Shown piece by piece: positions 34,951 to 43,538 of a stretch of DNA of 64,000 nucleotides. The notes beneath the pieces are model-generated. The model saw only the letters and a program-made list of their open reading frames with translations. It made no database searches and was not told the DNA's origin. The stretch is from Candidatus Geothrix odensensis (GTDB lineage: Bacteria; Acidobacteriota; Holophagae; Holophagales; Holophagaceae). A program made the position numbers and the translations under genes. Position 1 is the stretch's first letter; each line of letters begins with the position of its first letter. The DNA is taken from contig JADKCH010000033.1 in NCBI GenBank assembly GCA_016714685.1, forward strand, positions 1 to 64,000, in the 5' to 3' direction.

Positions 34951-35697
34951 ATGCCACGCACCTTCGATCCCCCGCTCCGCCTGCTGCTGGCCGACGATGA
35001 GGACATCTACCTGCAGGCCACCTCGGAGCTGCTCCGCGACGACGGCTTTCTCGTGGATACCGCCCGGGACGCGGCCGAGGCCGTGCAGCGGCTCCAAGCT
35101 GCCACCTACGACGTGCTGGTCTCCGACATCCGGATGCCGGGCAACCTCCAGTTCGAGTTCATCCGGCAGGTGGGCGACCTCGCCCCGGAGCTGCCGGTGA
35201 TCATCGTGACCGCCCACCCCACCCTCGAGACGGCCACGGAGGCCGTGAACCTGCCCGTGGTGGCCTACCTCACCAAGCCCCTGCCCATCGAGGTGCTGAT
35301 CGAGCACATCCTGCGCTCCGCATCGGTGGTCCGCACCCGGCGGGCGGTGGGGCAGTACGCCCTGCGGCTGTCCAACTGGTCCGAGAGCCTGCGGGAGCTT
35401 GAGGCGCTTGGCCTGAGGCAACAGGGCAATCCCTCCAAGTTCCTGGCCCAGGAGGTGCTCGGCCTGTCCCTGGCCAACATGGCCGGGATGCTCACCGACC
35501 TGGGCTCTCTCTTCCAGGTGGCCCTCGGGGAAGGCTCGGGATCCCTGCCCTGCGTCTCCGGCCACTGCCCCCGCCTGGACGCCTACCAGCAGACCCTGCG
35601 GGAGGGCATCCAGGTCCTGGAGGCCACGCGGACGTCTTTCAAGTCCAAGGAGCTGGGCACCCTCCGGCAGAAATTGGAACAACAGCTCGAGTCGTGA
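34951..35697 (+). CDS. Response regulator with an uncharacterised C-terminal region
   Basis: About 248 residues. The receiver shows LLLADDEDIYLQ, VLVSDIRMPG with the phospho-acceptor Asp, VTAHPTLE and YLTKPLP. The C-terminal ~120 residues are helical with no DNA-binding or enzyme motif I recognise, and contain a pair of cysteines (LPCVSGHC). I use ATG 34951, preceded by GGGAAG. Co-directional with the kinase. The end is followed by the 303-base leader of the receptor gene, so this may end an operon. Confidence 0.85.
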   Translation: MPRTFDPPLRLLLADDEDIYLQATSELLRDDGFLVDTARDAAEAVQRLQAATYDVLVSDIRMPGNLQFEFIRQVGDLAPELPVIIVTAHPTLETATEAVNLPVVAYLTKPLPIEVLIEHILRSASVVRTRRAVGQYALRLSNWSESLRELEALGLRQQGNPSKFLAQEVLGLSLANMAGMLTDLGSLFQVALGEGSGSLPCVSGHCPRLDAYQQTLREGIQVLEATRTSFKSKELGTLRQKLEQQLES

Positions 35698-35808
35698 CGG
35701 CGATCACAGGAATATACCAAGCAGCGGCCTCACCGCGCCTTGGTTGCATCCATTCAACATCCTTTATTTGCTTTTCTTACCTCAATCGCCAGCCGGGTGG
35801 CATGGAAT

Positions 35809-35835
35809 TCATGATTCTCCCCACCACTCCGATAA
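35809..35835 (+). promoter_or_regulatory. Sigma-28 (FliA)-like promoter upstream of the receptor gene
   Basis: TCATGATT (35809-35816), an 11-base spacer and TCCGATAA (35828-35835) match the flagellar-type consensus (TAAAGTTT-N11-GCCGATAA) at 5/8 and 7/8 positions. The start of transcription would be near 35843, giving a leader of about 160 bases. The 303-base gap 35698-36000 otherwise holds only a strong terminator-like hairpin and the ribosome site of the receptor. Confidence 0.4.
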
Positions 35836-35904
35836 CGATGAGGTCATCAATCCTGTTTTCTGAAGCGGGATGCCTTTTCGGGTAGACGTCCGGTCTGCAA
35901 GTCG

Positions 35905-35950
35905 AAGGCGCAACCAACAGCCCCACGGGGCCGCGTTGGTTGCGCCTTTT
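35905..35950 (+). terminator. Strong intrinsic terminator inside the receptor leader
   Basis: AAGGCGCAACCAAC (35905-35918) pairs perfectly with GTTGGTTGCGCCTT (35935-35948), a 14-pair stem with a G+C-rich loop that can form an inner hairpin, and the run ends in TTTT. It lies 50 bases before the receptor ATG. It would end the upstream operon. If the receptor is transcribed from the sigma-28-like site at 35809, the RNA would have to pass this stem, as in attenuation. Confidence 0.8.
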
Positions 35951-36000
35951 CCCTATGGATTCTTTCACCTCTTTCCCTCTCTACTCAAAGGAGAAGCCCC

Positions 36001-39000
36001 ATGCGATTCCTCGACAACATCAAGATGGGAACCAAGCTCATTGGGGCCTTCCTGATCGTGGCTGCGCTCTCGGTGCTGGTGGGCTTCTTCGCCATCAGCA
36101 AGCTGGAGGCCTCCAACGAGGGTGCCCACCTGCTCATGGACAAGGGCACGGCCCCCATCGCGGAATGGCTGGACATCGCCCAGAGCACCTACCGCATCCG
36201 CGCCAACATGCGTGACCTCATGGCGGGCAAAGACTGGGATGCCTACAACAAGCGCATCGCCGATCGCATCGCCGAACGGTCGAAGTCCGAGGAGGCCTTC
36301 GAGAAGACGATCATGACCGATGCCGGCCGGGCCCTCTGGAAGCGCTACAAGGACAACCAGGCCGAGATCGGCAATGGCAACCGGAAGATCCGGGAGTTGA
36401 TCCGCGCCGGCAAGAAGGCCGAGGCCGAGGCCCTGATGTACGGGGAGCTGGACAAGCTCCAGCAGGAGCAGAACAAGATCTACGACGAGATGGCCCAGGC
36501 CAAGCTGAAATTCGCCACCTCCATCACCGAGGACATCACCACCGCCTTCACCTCGGCCAAGAAGGCCATGTACGTGATGATGGCCATCGCCGCCCTGCTC
36601 GGCGCCGCGCTCGGCATCCTCATCGCCCGGTCCATCGCCCAGCCCATGGCCAAGGGCGTGGACATGATGAAGGAGATGGCCAAGGGCCACCTGGGCACGC
36701 GCCTGAAAATGGAACGGAAGGACGAGATCGGCGACCTGGCCCGGGAAATGGATGGCTTCACCGACAACCTGCAGGAGATCGTGGTGGGCCTGCAGCAGAT
36801 CTCCAACGGCGACCTGAGCAAGGACTGGGTGGCCGCCGATGCCCAGGATGAGATCAACCCGGCCCTGAAGCAGGTGCGCGCCAACCTCCAGGCGCTGGTC
36901 GCGGACGCGGCCATGCTCAACCAGGCGGCCGTGGACGGCAAGCTGGCCACCCGCGCCGACGCCTCCAAGCACCAGGGCGACTACCGGAAGATCGTGCAGG
37001 GCGTCAACGACTGCCTCGACGCCGTCATCGGGCCCCTCAATGTGGCCGCCGGCTATGTGGATCGCATCTCCAAGGGCGACATCCCCCCCAAGATCACCGA
37101 CAAGTACAACGGTGACTTCAACGAGATCAAGAACAACCTCAACCAGTGCGTGGATGCGGTCAACGCCCTCGTGGCCGACGCCAACCTGCTCAACCGGGCT
37201 GCGGTGGACGGCAAGCTGGCCACCCGCGCCGACGCCACCAAGCACCAGGGCGACTTCCGCAAGGTCGTGCAGGGCGTCAACGACTGCCTCGACGCCGTCA
37301 TCGGGCCCCTCAACGTGGCCGCCGGCTATGTGGACCGCATCTCCAAGGGCGACATCCCCCCCAAGATCACCGACAGCTACAACGGCGACTTCAACGAGAT
37401 CAAGAACAACCTCAACCAGTGCGTGGATGCCCTCAACGGCCTCATCGCCGGGATGAACCACATGTCGGCCCAGCACGATGCCGGCGACATCGACGTGAAG
37501 ATCTCCGCGGAGCACTTCCAGGGCGCCTACCACCTCATGGCGAAGGGCGTGAACGACATGGTCTTCGGCCACATCGCGGTCAAGAAGAAGGCCATGGCCT
37601 GCATCTCCGAGTTCGGCCGGGGCAATTTCGAGGCCCCGCTGGAGACGTTCCCGGGCAAGAAGGTCTTCATCAACGAGACCATCGAGCAGGTCCGCACCAA
37701 CCTGAAGGCGCTGATCGCCGATGCGGAGATGCTGAGCAAGGCGGCCGTGGACGGACGCCTGGGCACCCGGGCCGACGCCACCAAGCACTTTGGTGATTTC
37801 CGCAAGATCGTCCAGGGCGTCAACGACACCCTCGACGCCGTCATCGGGCCCCTGAACGTGGCCGCCGGCTACATCGACCGCATCGGCAAGGGCGAGGTGC
37901 CCGAGAAGATCACGGACAGCTACAACGGCGACTTCAACACCATCAAGAACAACATCAACTCCTGCGTCGACGGGCTCCAGGGCCTGGTCGAAGCCAACAA
38001 TGTCATCCAGCTGATGGCCCAGAACGACTTCACCTCCGCGATCAAGGGCAACTACCAGGGCGTCTTCGCCGAGCTGGGCAAGGCCATCAACGAGACCATC
38101 GTCCAGATGCGGGAAGCGCTCATCCAGGTCCAGGAAGGGGCCGTCTCCATCGCCTCGGCCTCGGGCGAGATCGCCATGGGCAACCAGGATCTGAGCAGCC
38201 GCACCGAGGAACAGGCCGCCAACCTGGAGGAAACCGCCAGCGGCCTGGAGCAGATCACCAGCAACGTGAACCTCACCGCGGACAACGCCCAGTCGGCCAG
38301 TCAGGAAGCGGTCAAGGCCCGCCAGGTGGCCCAGGATGGCGGCACCGCCGTCGCCCAGGTCATCGCCGCCATGGAATCCATCAACGAAAGCTCCGCCAAG
38401 ATCAACGAGATCATCGGCGTGGTGGACGAGATCGCCTTCCAGACGAACCTGCTGGCCCTGAACGCCGCCGTCGAGGCGGCCCGGGCTGGGGAACAGGGCC
38501 GCGGCTTCGCCGTGGTGGCTGCCGAGGTCCGCAACCTGGCCAAGCGCAGCGCCGATGCGGCCAAGGAGATCAAGGTCCTCATCCGCGAGAGCGTGGCCAA
38601 GTCCGTGGACGGCAGCAAGGTGGCCGCCCATGCCGGCGAGACCATCCAGGAAGTGGTGGCCAACGTCCAGCGCGTGACCTCCCTCGTGGGCGAGATCGCC
38701 AACGCCACCCAGGAGCAGAGCACGGGCCTGATCGAACTGAACAAGGCCGTGGTCCAGATGGACGAAGTCACCCAGCAGAACGCCGCCCTGGTGGAAGAAG
38801 CCGCCGCCGCCGCGGAAACCCTCGACAGCCAGGCCCACACCCTGGCCGAGGTGGTCTCCCGCTTCAAGACCGGCGCCGAGACCCGGCGCACCGAAGTGGC
38901 CAGCCGCCCCGCGGCGGTTTCGGCCACCCGCCGGCCGGCCCTGGCCACCAAGGCGCCCGCGCCCGCCCGCAGGGCGGCCCGGGGGAGCGCCCCCATGCCT

Positions 39001-39072
39001 GAGCTGGGCACCACCAAGCGGCCCGTGGTCACCCCCAAGGATGCCGATGACGGCCAGTGGGAAGCCTTCTGA
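36001..39072 (+). CDS. Methyl-accepting chemotaxis protein with poly-HAMP array
   Basis: The 1023-residue receptor has a transmembrane helix at 10-31 (GAFLIVAALSVLVGFFAI), a four-helix-bundle-like sensor, a second helix near 190-210 (MAIAALLGAALGILIA), then a long HAMP chain. Two ~91-residue units (about residues 305-486) are nearly identical; a more divergent region and a third related unit (residue ~577) follow. The signalling domain has the conserved hairpin tip EIAFQTNLLALNAAVEAARAG, written here in part. The C-terminus QWEAF resembles the NWETF tether that binds CheR. AAAGGAG precedes the ATG. Confidence 0.9.
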   Translation: MRFLDNIKMGTKLIGAFLIVAALSVLVGFFAISKLEASNEGAHLLMDKGTAPIAEWLDIAQSTYRIRANMRDLMAGKDWDAYNKRIADRIAERSKSEEAFEKTIMTDAGRALWKRYKDNQAEIGNGNRKIRELIRAGKKAEAEALMYGELDKLQQEQNKIYDEMAQAKLKFATSITEDITTAFTSAKKAMYVMMAIAALLGAALGILIARSIAQPMAKGVDMMKEMAKGHLGTRLKMERKDEIGDLAREMDGFTDNLQEIVVGLQQISNGDLSKDWVAADAQDEINPALKQVRANLQALVADAAMLNQAAVDGKLATRADASKHQGDYRKIVQGVNDCLDAVIGPLNVAAGYVDRISKGDIPPKITDKYNGDFNEIKNNLNQCVDAVNALVADANLLNRAAVDGKLATRADATKHQGDFRKVVQGVNDCLDAVIGPLNVAAGYVDRISKGDIPPKITDSYNGDFNEIKNNLNQCVDALNGLIAGMNHMSAQHDAGDIDVKISAEHFQGAYHLMAKGVNDMVFGHIAVKKKAMACISEFGRGNFEAPLETFPGKKVFINETIEQVRTNLKALIADAEMLSKAAVDGRLGTRADATKHFGDFRKIVQGVNDTLDAVIGPLNVAAGYIDRIGKGEVPEKITDSYNGDFNTIKNNINSCVDGLQGLVEANNVIQLMAQNDFTSAIKGNYQGVFAELGKAINETIVQMREALIQVQEGAVSIASASGEIAMGNQDLSSRTEEQAANLEETASGLEQITSNVNLTADNAQSASQEAVKARQVAQDGGTAVAQVIAAMESINESSAKINEIIGVVDEIAFQTNLLALNAAVEAARAGEQGRGFAVVAAEVRNLAKRSADAAKEIKVLIRESVAKSVDGSKVAAHAGETIQEVVANVQRVTSLVGEIANATQEQSTGLIELNKAVVQMDEVTQQNAALVEEAAAAAETLDSQAHTLAEVVSRFKTGAETRRTEVASRPAAVSATRRPALATKAPAPARRAARGSAPMPELGTTKRPVVTPKDADDGQWEAF
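36913..37458 (+). repeat. 273-base tandem direct repeat within the receptor gene
   Basis: The DNA from 36913 repeats from 37186 with only scattered base changes over most of 273 bases (91 codons). Both copies encode AAVDGKLATRADA, then KHQGD, DCLDAVIGPLNVAAGYVDR and SKGDIPPKITD. This indicates a recent duplication of a HAMP-unit pair. A third, diverged unit begins at 37729. Confidence 0.85.
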
Positions 39073-39110
39073 GCCCAGCCTAGATTCCCCTTGAAATTCA
39101 TCCCAGGGAT

Positions 39111-39152
39111 CCGCCGCACCGAGACAGATCTTGACGCTGTCTCCTGCGGCGG
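39111..39152 (+). other. Strong hairpin between receptor gene and cheW
   Basis: CCGCCGCA...GAGACAG (39111-39127) pairs with CTGTCTC..TGCGGCGG (39137-39152), leaving a 9-base loop. No U-tract follows, so it is less likely to be a terminator than an mRNA stability or processing element that separates the abundant receptor message from the che genes. Confidence 0.55.
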
Positions 39153-39170
39153 ACCGAACCGGAGAACACC

Positions 39171-39671
39171 ATGGCCACGACAGACGCCAGTTCCCAAGGT
39201 CTCCAGCAGGTGCTTTGTTTCGCCCTGGCGGGGGAGGCCTATGCCCTGCCCATCCTGAAGGTCCGGGAGATCCAGGCCCAGGCCACGATCACCCGGATCC
39301 CCAAGGCGCCACCCTACATGCCGGGCGTCATCAACCTCCGCGGGGCCATCGTCCCGATCCTGGAGCTGCGCCACCGCTTCTCCCTGGGCGAGGCTCCCGA
39401 GGACACCCGGCCCGTCATCGTCATCGTCGAGGTCCAGGGCCGCACCCTCGGCATCCGCGTGGACTCCGTGTCCGACGTGCTCGACCTGGATCCCAATGCC
39501 ATCCGCCCGGCCCCCGAGCTGGGCACCCAGACCGCCCTGGGCCGCGAGTTCATCGCGGGGCTGGCCACCCTGCCGGGTGCCACCGGCTCGGACACCATGC
39601 TGATCCTGCTCGACCTGGACCGCCTGCTCTCCGATGGCGAGCTGATGGCCCTCGAAAACGCCACGGTCTGA
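39171..39671 (+). CDS. cheW: Chemotaxis adaptor CheW
   Basis: The 166-residue protein is a single CheW domain: VLCFALAGEAYALPILKVREI at the N-terminus, ITRIPKAPPYMPGVINLRG (in part) carrying the CheW signature, and LGIRVDSVSDVL. It links receptors to CheA in the signalling array. It is followed four bases later by the STAS protein and is the first gene after the hairpin at 39111. Confidence 0.95.
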   Translation: MATTDASSQGLQQVLCFALAGEAYALPILKVREIQAQATITRIPKAPPYMPGVINLRGAIVPILELRHRFSLGEAPEDTRPVIVIVEVQGRTLGIRVDSVSDVLDLDPNAIRPAPELGTQTALGREFIAGLATLPGATGSDTMLILLDLDRLLSDGELMALENATV

Positions 39672-39675
39672 CACC

Positions 39676-39978
39676 ATGGCCAGGAAAGCAGCCCCCGTCG
39701 CCCCCAAGCTCTCCTTCGAGGGTGACCTGGACATCTTCTCCATCCACCAGCAGTGGGAGAAGGCCCTGCCCCTGCTCACCGCCGCGGGCGGCAGCGCGGA
39801 GGTGGACCTGTCCTCCGTGGGAGACCTGGACCTCTCCGGGCTCCAGCTGCTCGGTGCCCTGGACCGGGATCTCCGGGCCAAGGGGCTCCCGCTCGCGGTG
39901 GTGGGCGCCAAGGCGGAGTGGAAGACCCGCTTCGCCACCCTGGGCCTGGCCCACCTCCTGGATGGAGCCCGTCCATGA
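39676..39978 (+). CDS. STAS-domain protein in the chemotaxis operon
   Basis: The 100-residue protein has the anti-sigma-antagonist/MlaB-like fold pattern: EGDLDIFSIHQQW, VDLSSVGDLDLSGLQLLGAL with a Ser in the phosphorylatable position, and a C-terminal LGLAHLLDG. STAS proteins bind partners in a phosphorylation-dependent way. Its place between cheW and the soluble MCP-like gene, overlapping the latter by 4 bases, suggests a role in the receptor or phosphatase complex rather than sigma control. The function is inferred from position. Confidence 0.8.
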   Translation: MARKAAPVAPKLSFEGDLDIFSIHQQWEKALPLLTAAGGSAEVDLSSVGDLDLSGLQLLGALDRDLRAKGLPLAVVGAKAEWKTRFATLGLAHLLDGARP

Positions 39979-41048
39979 GCCGCTGGTTCTCCGGAGCCTC
40001 CGCCGCCGGGCCCACGGCCAGCGAGGCCCCCGCGCCGGCCGCCGAGGGCCACCGCGAGGCCCTGCTGCGCCTGGCCGCCCGCGAGGCCCGGATGCTGGAG
40101 GGCCAGGTGAACTTCCTGACCCCCGAGCTGCTCCAGGTGGACAGCCTGGTGCGGGAAGCCGCCGGCACCCTGGAGGACGCCCTGAAGACCCTCGACCGCA
40201 GCGTGCAGCACCAGCACCTGCTGGCCGGCGAGATCCAGGCCGCGATGCAGAGCACCCTGGAGGGTGAGGCGGACGGAGAGCCGGGCAACAGCTTCGACGC
40301 CATGAGCGCCACCATCATGGGCACCCTCGACGGCTTCGTGAACCACATCACCGAGATCTCCCAGTCCACGGTGCAGCTCGCGGACCAGGTCAACGACATC
40401 CGGGAGCGGTCCTACCGCATGGAGACCATGCTGGGGGAGCTGTCGGAGATCGCCGGCCGCACCCACCTCCTCTCCCTCAACGCCAGCATCGAGGCCGCCC
40501 ACGCCCGCCAGTTCGGCGCGGGCTTCGCCGTGGTGGCGGGCGAGGTCTCCAAGCTGGCCGACCGCAGCACGGCCCTGAGCAACACCATCCAGGAACAGGT
40601 CCATGGCACCCGCCTGGCGCTGGAGCGCACGGATGCCCACGTGCACGCCATCGCCAGCCAGGACATGAACGTGGCCATGGCCTCCCGGGGCGAGTCCGAA
40701 GCGCTGGTCATGTCGCTGCGCACCTCCAACTGGGTGGTGAAGGATCTCGTCAGCCAGCTCGAGGAGAACGCCCGCAAGGTCACCGAGCAGGTGGGCCACG
40801 TGGTGCGCAGCCTGCAGTTCGAGGACCTGGTGCACCAGACCCTGATGGCCTGCCTGAAGGAACTGGGCAACCTGCTGGAGCAGGCCCAGGCCTGGAAGGC
40901 CCTCGAAGTCCGGCTGCAGGCCGGCGAGCCCGAGGGCCCCGCCCTCGCGGCCCTGGAAGCCACCCTGTGCCAGATCGAAGAGGCCCGGGTGCAGTTCCGC
41001 GCGGTGAAGAGCGGTTCGCTCGCCGCCGGTGAAGTCGACCTTTTCTGA
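39975..41048 (+). CDS. Soluble MCP-like protein with CheZ-like DxxxQ motif
   Basis: The 357-residue protein has no membrane helix or HAMP domain. A short MCP signalling hairpin is present (ELSEIAGRTHLLSLNASIEAA and GAGFAVVAGEVSKLADR, each given in part). Near the C-terminus VRSLQFEDLVHQTLMACL carries Asp284 and Gln288 in the spacing of the catalytic D-x3-Q motif of the CheY-P phosphatase CheZ (LQFQDLTGQ-like). It may thus both join the CheA array and dephosphorylate CheY. Overlap with the STAS gene and proximity to cheY fit this. Phosphatase activity is inference. Confidence 0.8.
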   Translation: MSRWFSGASAAGPTASEAPAPAAEGHREALLRLAAREARMLEGQVNFLTPELLQVDSLVREAAGTLEDALKTLDRSVQHQHLLAGEIQAAMQSTLEGEADGEPGNSFDAMSATIMGTLDGFVNHITEISQSTVQLADQVNDIRERSYRMETMLGELSEIAGRTHLLSLNASIEAAHARQFGAGFAVVAGEVSKLADRSTALSNTIQEQVHGTRLALERTDAHVHAIASQDMNVAMASRGESEALVMSLRTSNWVVKDLVSQLEENARKVTEQVGHVVRSLQFEDLVHQTLMACLKELGNLLEQAQAWKALEVRLQAGEPEGPALAALEATLCQIEEARVQFRAVKSGSLAAGEVDLF

Positions 41049-41062
41049 TCAGGAGCCGAACG

Positions 41063-41425
41063 ATGGGCCGTCTCATCCTCACCGTCGATGACTCGAGCAC
41101 GATGCGCCAGATGATCACCTTCACCCTGAAGGGCGCGGGTTTCGACGTGCTCGAGGCGGGCGACGGCGTGGAGGCCCTGGAGGTGGCCACCGGGAAGAAG
41201 CTCGACCTGATCATCACCGACGTGAACATGCCCCGCATGGACGGCATCACGCTCGTGCAGCGCCTGCGCGCCCTGCCCCAGTTCAAGTTCACGCCCATCC
41301 TGGTGCTCACCACCGAATCCGACGCGTCCATGAAGCAGAAGGGCAAGGAGGCGGGCGCCACGGGCTGGATCGTCAAGCCCTTCAGCCCAGAGAAGCTCCT
41401 GGATGTCGTGAACAAGGTCATCTGA
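41063..41425 (+). CDS. cheY: Chemotaxis response regulator CheY
   Basis: The 120-residue single receiver has TVDDSSTMRQM, LIITDVNMPRMDG with the phospho-acceptor Asp, VLTTES, and VKPFSPEKL with the conserved Lys. It receives phosphate from CheA, encoded seven bases downstream, and should bind the flagellar switch. AGGAGC is a ribosome site before the ATG. No defect is visible. Confidence 0.95.
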   Translation: MGRLILTVDDSSTMRQMITFTLKGAGFDVLEAGDGVEALEVATGKKLDLIITDVNMPRMDGITLVQRLRALPQFKFTPILVLTTESDASMKQKGKEAGATGWIVKPFSPEKLLDVVNKVI

Positions 41426-41432
41426 GGTTCCC

Positions 41433-43538
41433 ATGTCCGACGCGATGGCCCAATTCCGAGATGCCTTTTTCGAAGAGGCCACCGAGCTTGCCGATGGCAT
41501 GGAGGCCACCCTGCTGGGCATGGACCTGGCAGCCGTCGAGGTCGAGGACCTCCACACGCTGTTCCGCGCCGCCCACTCCATCAAGGGCAACGCCGCCACC
41601 TTCGGCTTCCCCGAGGTCGCCGCCTTCACCCACAAGCTGGAGAGCACCCTGGAGCCGGTGCGCCAGGGCACCCGCGCCATGACCCCGGACCTGCGCGAGC
41701 TGATGCTGCAGGGCGTGGACCTCATCCGCAGCCACCTGCACCACGCCCGGCGGGGTGAGGCCCTGCCCGCGAAGGAACAGCAGGTCCAGGAGGCGCTCGT
41801 GGCCCGGCTGCAGGAGGATCCCGCTTCGGCCCCGCCGGCGCCCCCGCCCCCCCCGGGACAGGCGCCCGTCCGCTCCGTGGCCATGCAGGGCGGCCGGGGC
41901 TTCTCCATCCGCTTCGAGGCCCCGGCCGATTCCTTCCGCCGCGGCATCAACCTGGAGCGGCTGTTCCGCGACCTGGCCAAGCTCGGCACCCTCCAGATCT
42001 GGCCGGACCTGACGCGGATTCCCAAGGTCGAGGACATGGATCCCGAGGACTGCCACCTGGCCTGGGACATCCGACTGGAGACCGCCCACCCCCAGATCGA
42101 CGTGGATGACATCTTCGAGTTCGTGGCGGAGGGCGACAACCTCCGCATCCAGCCTCTGAGCCCGGAGGGGGCGGTGCCGTCCCTGGGCGAGATCCTCCAG
42201 ACCGAGGCCGGCGTCAGCCCGGCGGACATCCGCGAGGCCCTGTCCCAGCAGAAGCGCCTGGGCGAGCTGCTGGTGGACATGGGCAAGGTGAAGCCCGAGG
42301 CGGTCAACAAGGCCCTCGACCAGCAGCAGAAGAAGCGCAACCAGGCCGAGGCCTCCACGGTCCGCGTGGCCACGGAGAAGATCGACCGCCTGGTGAACCT
42401 GGTGGGCGAGCTGGTCATCACCCAGGCCATGCTGGCCCAGGCCTCCCAGCAGTCGAACACCATGCTGGGGGAAGAGCAGATGAGCGCCGCCCTGCTGCAG
42501 CTGGACCGGCAGACCCGCGAGCTGCAGGAGCGCGTCATGGGCATCCGCATGGTGCCCGTGGAGATGGTGTTCTCCCGCTTCCCGCGCATGGTCCACGAGC
42601 TGGGCAAGCAGCTGGGCAAGGACGTGGAGCTGGTCATGGAGGGCCAGGCCACGGAGCTGGACAAGACGTTCATCGAGATGCTGGTGGACCCGCTCACGCA
42701 CCTGGTGCGCAATGCCGTGGACCACGGCATGGAGGACAAGGAGGAGCGCCTCAAGACCGGCAAGCCCGCCATGGGCACCATCGCGCTGCGGGCCTCCAGC
42801 CGGGGCGGCCACATCCACATCGAGGTGAAGGACGACGGCAAGGGCCTGAACCGCGACCGCATCTACCAGAAGGCCCTGGACCGCGGCCTGCTCCAGCCGG
42901 GGGCGCGGCCCTCGGACGAGGAGCTGAACCTGCTCATCTTCGAGCCGGGCTTCTCCACCGTGGAGCAGGTCTCGGATCTCTCCGGCCGCGGCGTGGGCAT
43001 GGATGTGGTGAAGCAGAACGTGCGGGCCCTGGGCGGCCGCATCGAAGTGGAGAGCCAGCCGGGCCGCGGCACGCTCATCCGCCTGGTGCTGCCCCTCACC
43101 CTCGCCATCCTGGATGGGCTCACCGTCCGCGTGGCGGATGAGACCTATGTGTTCCCCCTGGCCTCGGTGCTCGAGAGCTTCCAGACCAAGGGCGACGATG
43201 TGCAGACCGTGAAGGGCGACCGGGAGGTGATCAGCCTCCGGGGCGAGTTCATCCCGGTGGTGCGGCTCCAGAGCCTGCTGGCCGTGGGCGCCGGGCAGTC
43301 GGCCGCCGCGGACCGCACCTTGCTGGTGCTGGTGGAATCCGAGGGCCGCCGCGCCGCCATGGCGGTCGACGAGCTGCTGGGCCAGCAGCAGGTGGTCATC
43401 AAGAGCCTGGAGACCCACTACCGCCGGGTGGAGGGCATCTCGGGCGCCACCATCCTCGGAGATGGCCGCGTGGCCCTGATCCTCGACGTGCCGGGGCTCA
43501 TGCGGCTGGAGGCGGGGGCCGCCGCGGTCGGAGCATGA
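41433..43538 (+). CDS. cheA: Chemotaxis histidine kinase CheA
   Basis: The 701-residue protein has the CheA domain order. The Hpt domain has FRAAHSIKGNAATFGF with the phospho-acceptor His48. A linker with a proline-rich stretch and a P2-like domain (about residues 150-260) follows. The dimerisation helices start near VRVATEKIDRLVNLVGELVI, partly given. The ATPase domain has LTHLVRNAVDHGME, DDGKGL and GRGVGMDVVKQNV. The last 140 residues are the CheW-like regulatory domain. It overlaps cheR by 4 bases. Confidence 0.96.
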   Translation: MSDAMAQFRDAFFEEATELADGMEATLLGMDLAAVEVEDLHTLFRAAHSIKGNAATFGFPEVAAFTHKLESTLEPVRQGTRAMTPDLRELMLQGVDLIRSHLHHARRGEALPAKEQQVQEALVARLQEDPASAPPAPPPPPGQAPVRSVAMQGGRGFSIRFEAPADSFRRGINLERLFRDLAKLGTLQIWPDLTRIPKVEDMDPEDCHLAWDIRLETAHPQIDVDDIFEFVAEGDNLRIQPLSPEGAVPSLGEILQTEAGVSPADIREALSQQKRLGELLVDMGKVKPEAVNKALDQQQKKRNQAEASTVRVATEKIDRLVNLVGELVITQAMLAQASQQSNTMLGEEQMSAALLQLDRQTRELQERVMGIRMVPVEMVFSRFPRMVHELGKQLGKDVELVMEGQATELDKTFIEMLVDPLTHLVRNAVDHGMEDKEERLKTGKPAMGTIALRASSRGGHIHIEVKDDGKGLNRDRIYQKALDRGLLQPGARPSDEELNLLIFEPGFSTVEQVSDLSGRGVGMDVVKQNVRALGGRIEVESQPGRGTLIRLVLPLTLAILDGLTVRVADETYVFPLASVLESFQTKGDDVQTVKGDREVISLRGEFIPVVRLQSLLAVGAGQSAAADRTLLVLVESEGRRAAMAVDELLGQQQVVIKSLETHYRRVEGISGATILGDGRVALILDVPGLMRLEAGAAAVGA

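Noticed and set aside
35840..35904. Known riboswitch (c-di-GMP GEMM, SAM, TPP, fluoride) in the receptor leader
   Set aside because: I could not match the conserved core of any of these; only the terminator stem is clear.
35965..38838. 957-codon minus-strand frame opposite the chemoreceptor
   Set aside because: Repeat-like, low-complexity product mirroring the receptor repeats; the plus strand has clear MCP domains.
38301..42862. Long minus-strand frames opposite cheW to cheA
   Set aside because: Serine/arginine-rich shadow frames without family features.
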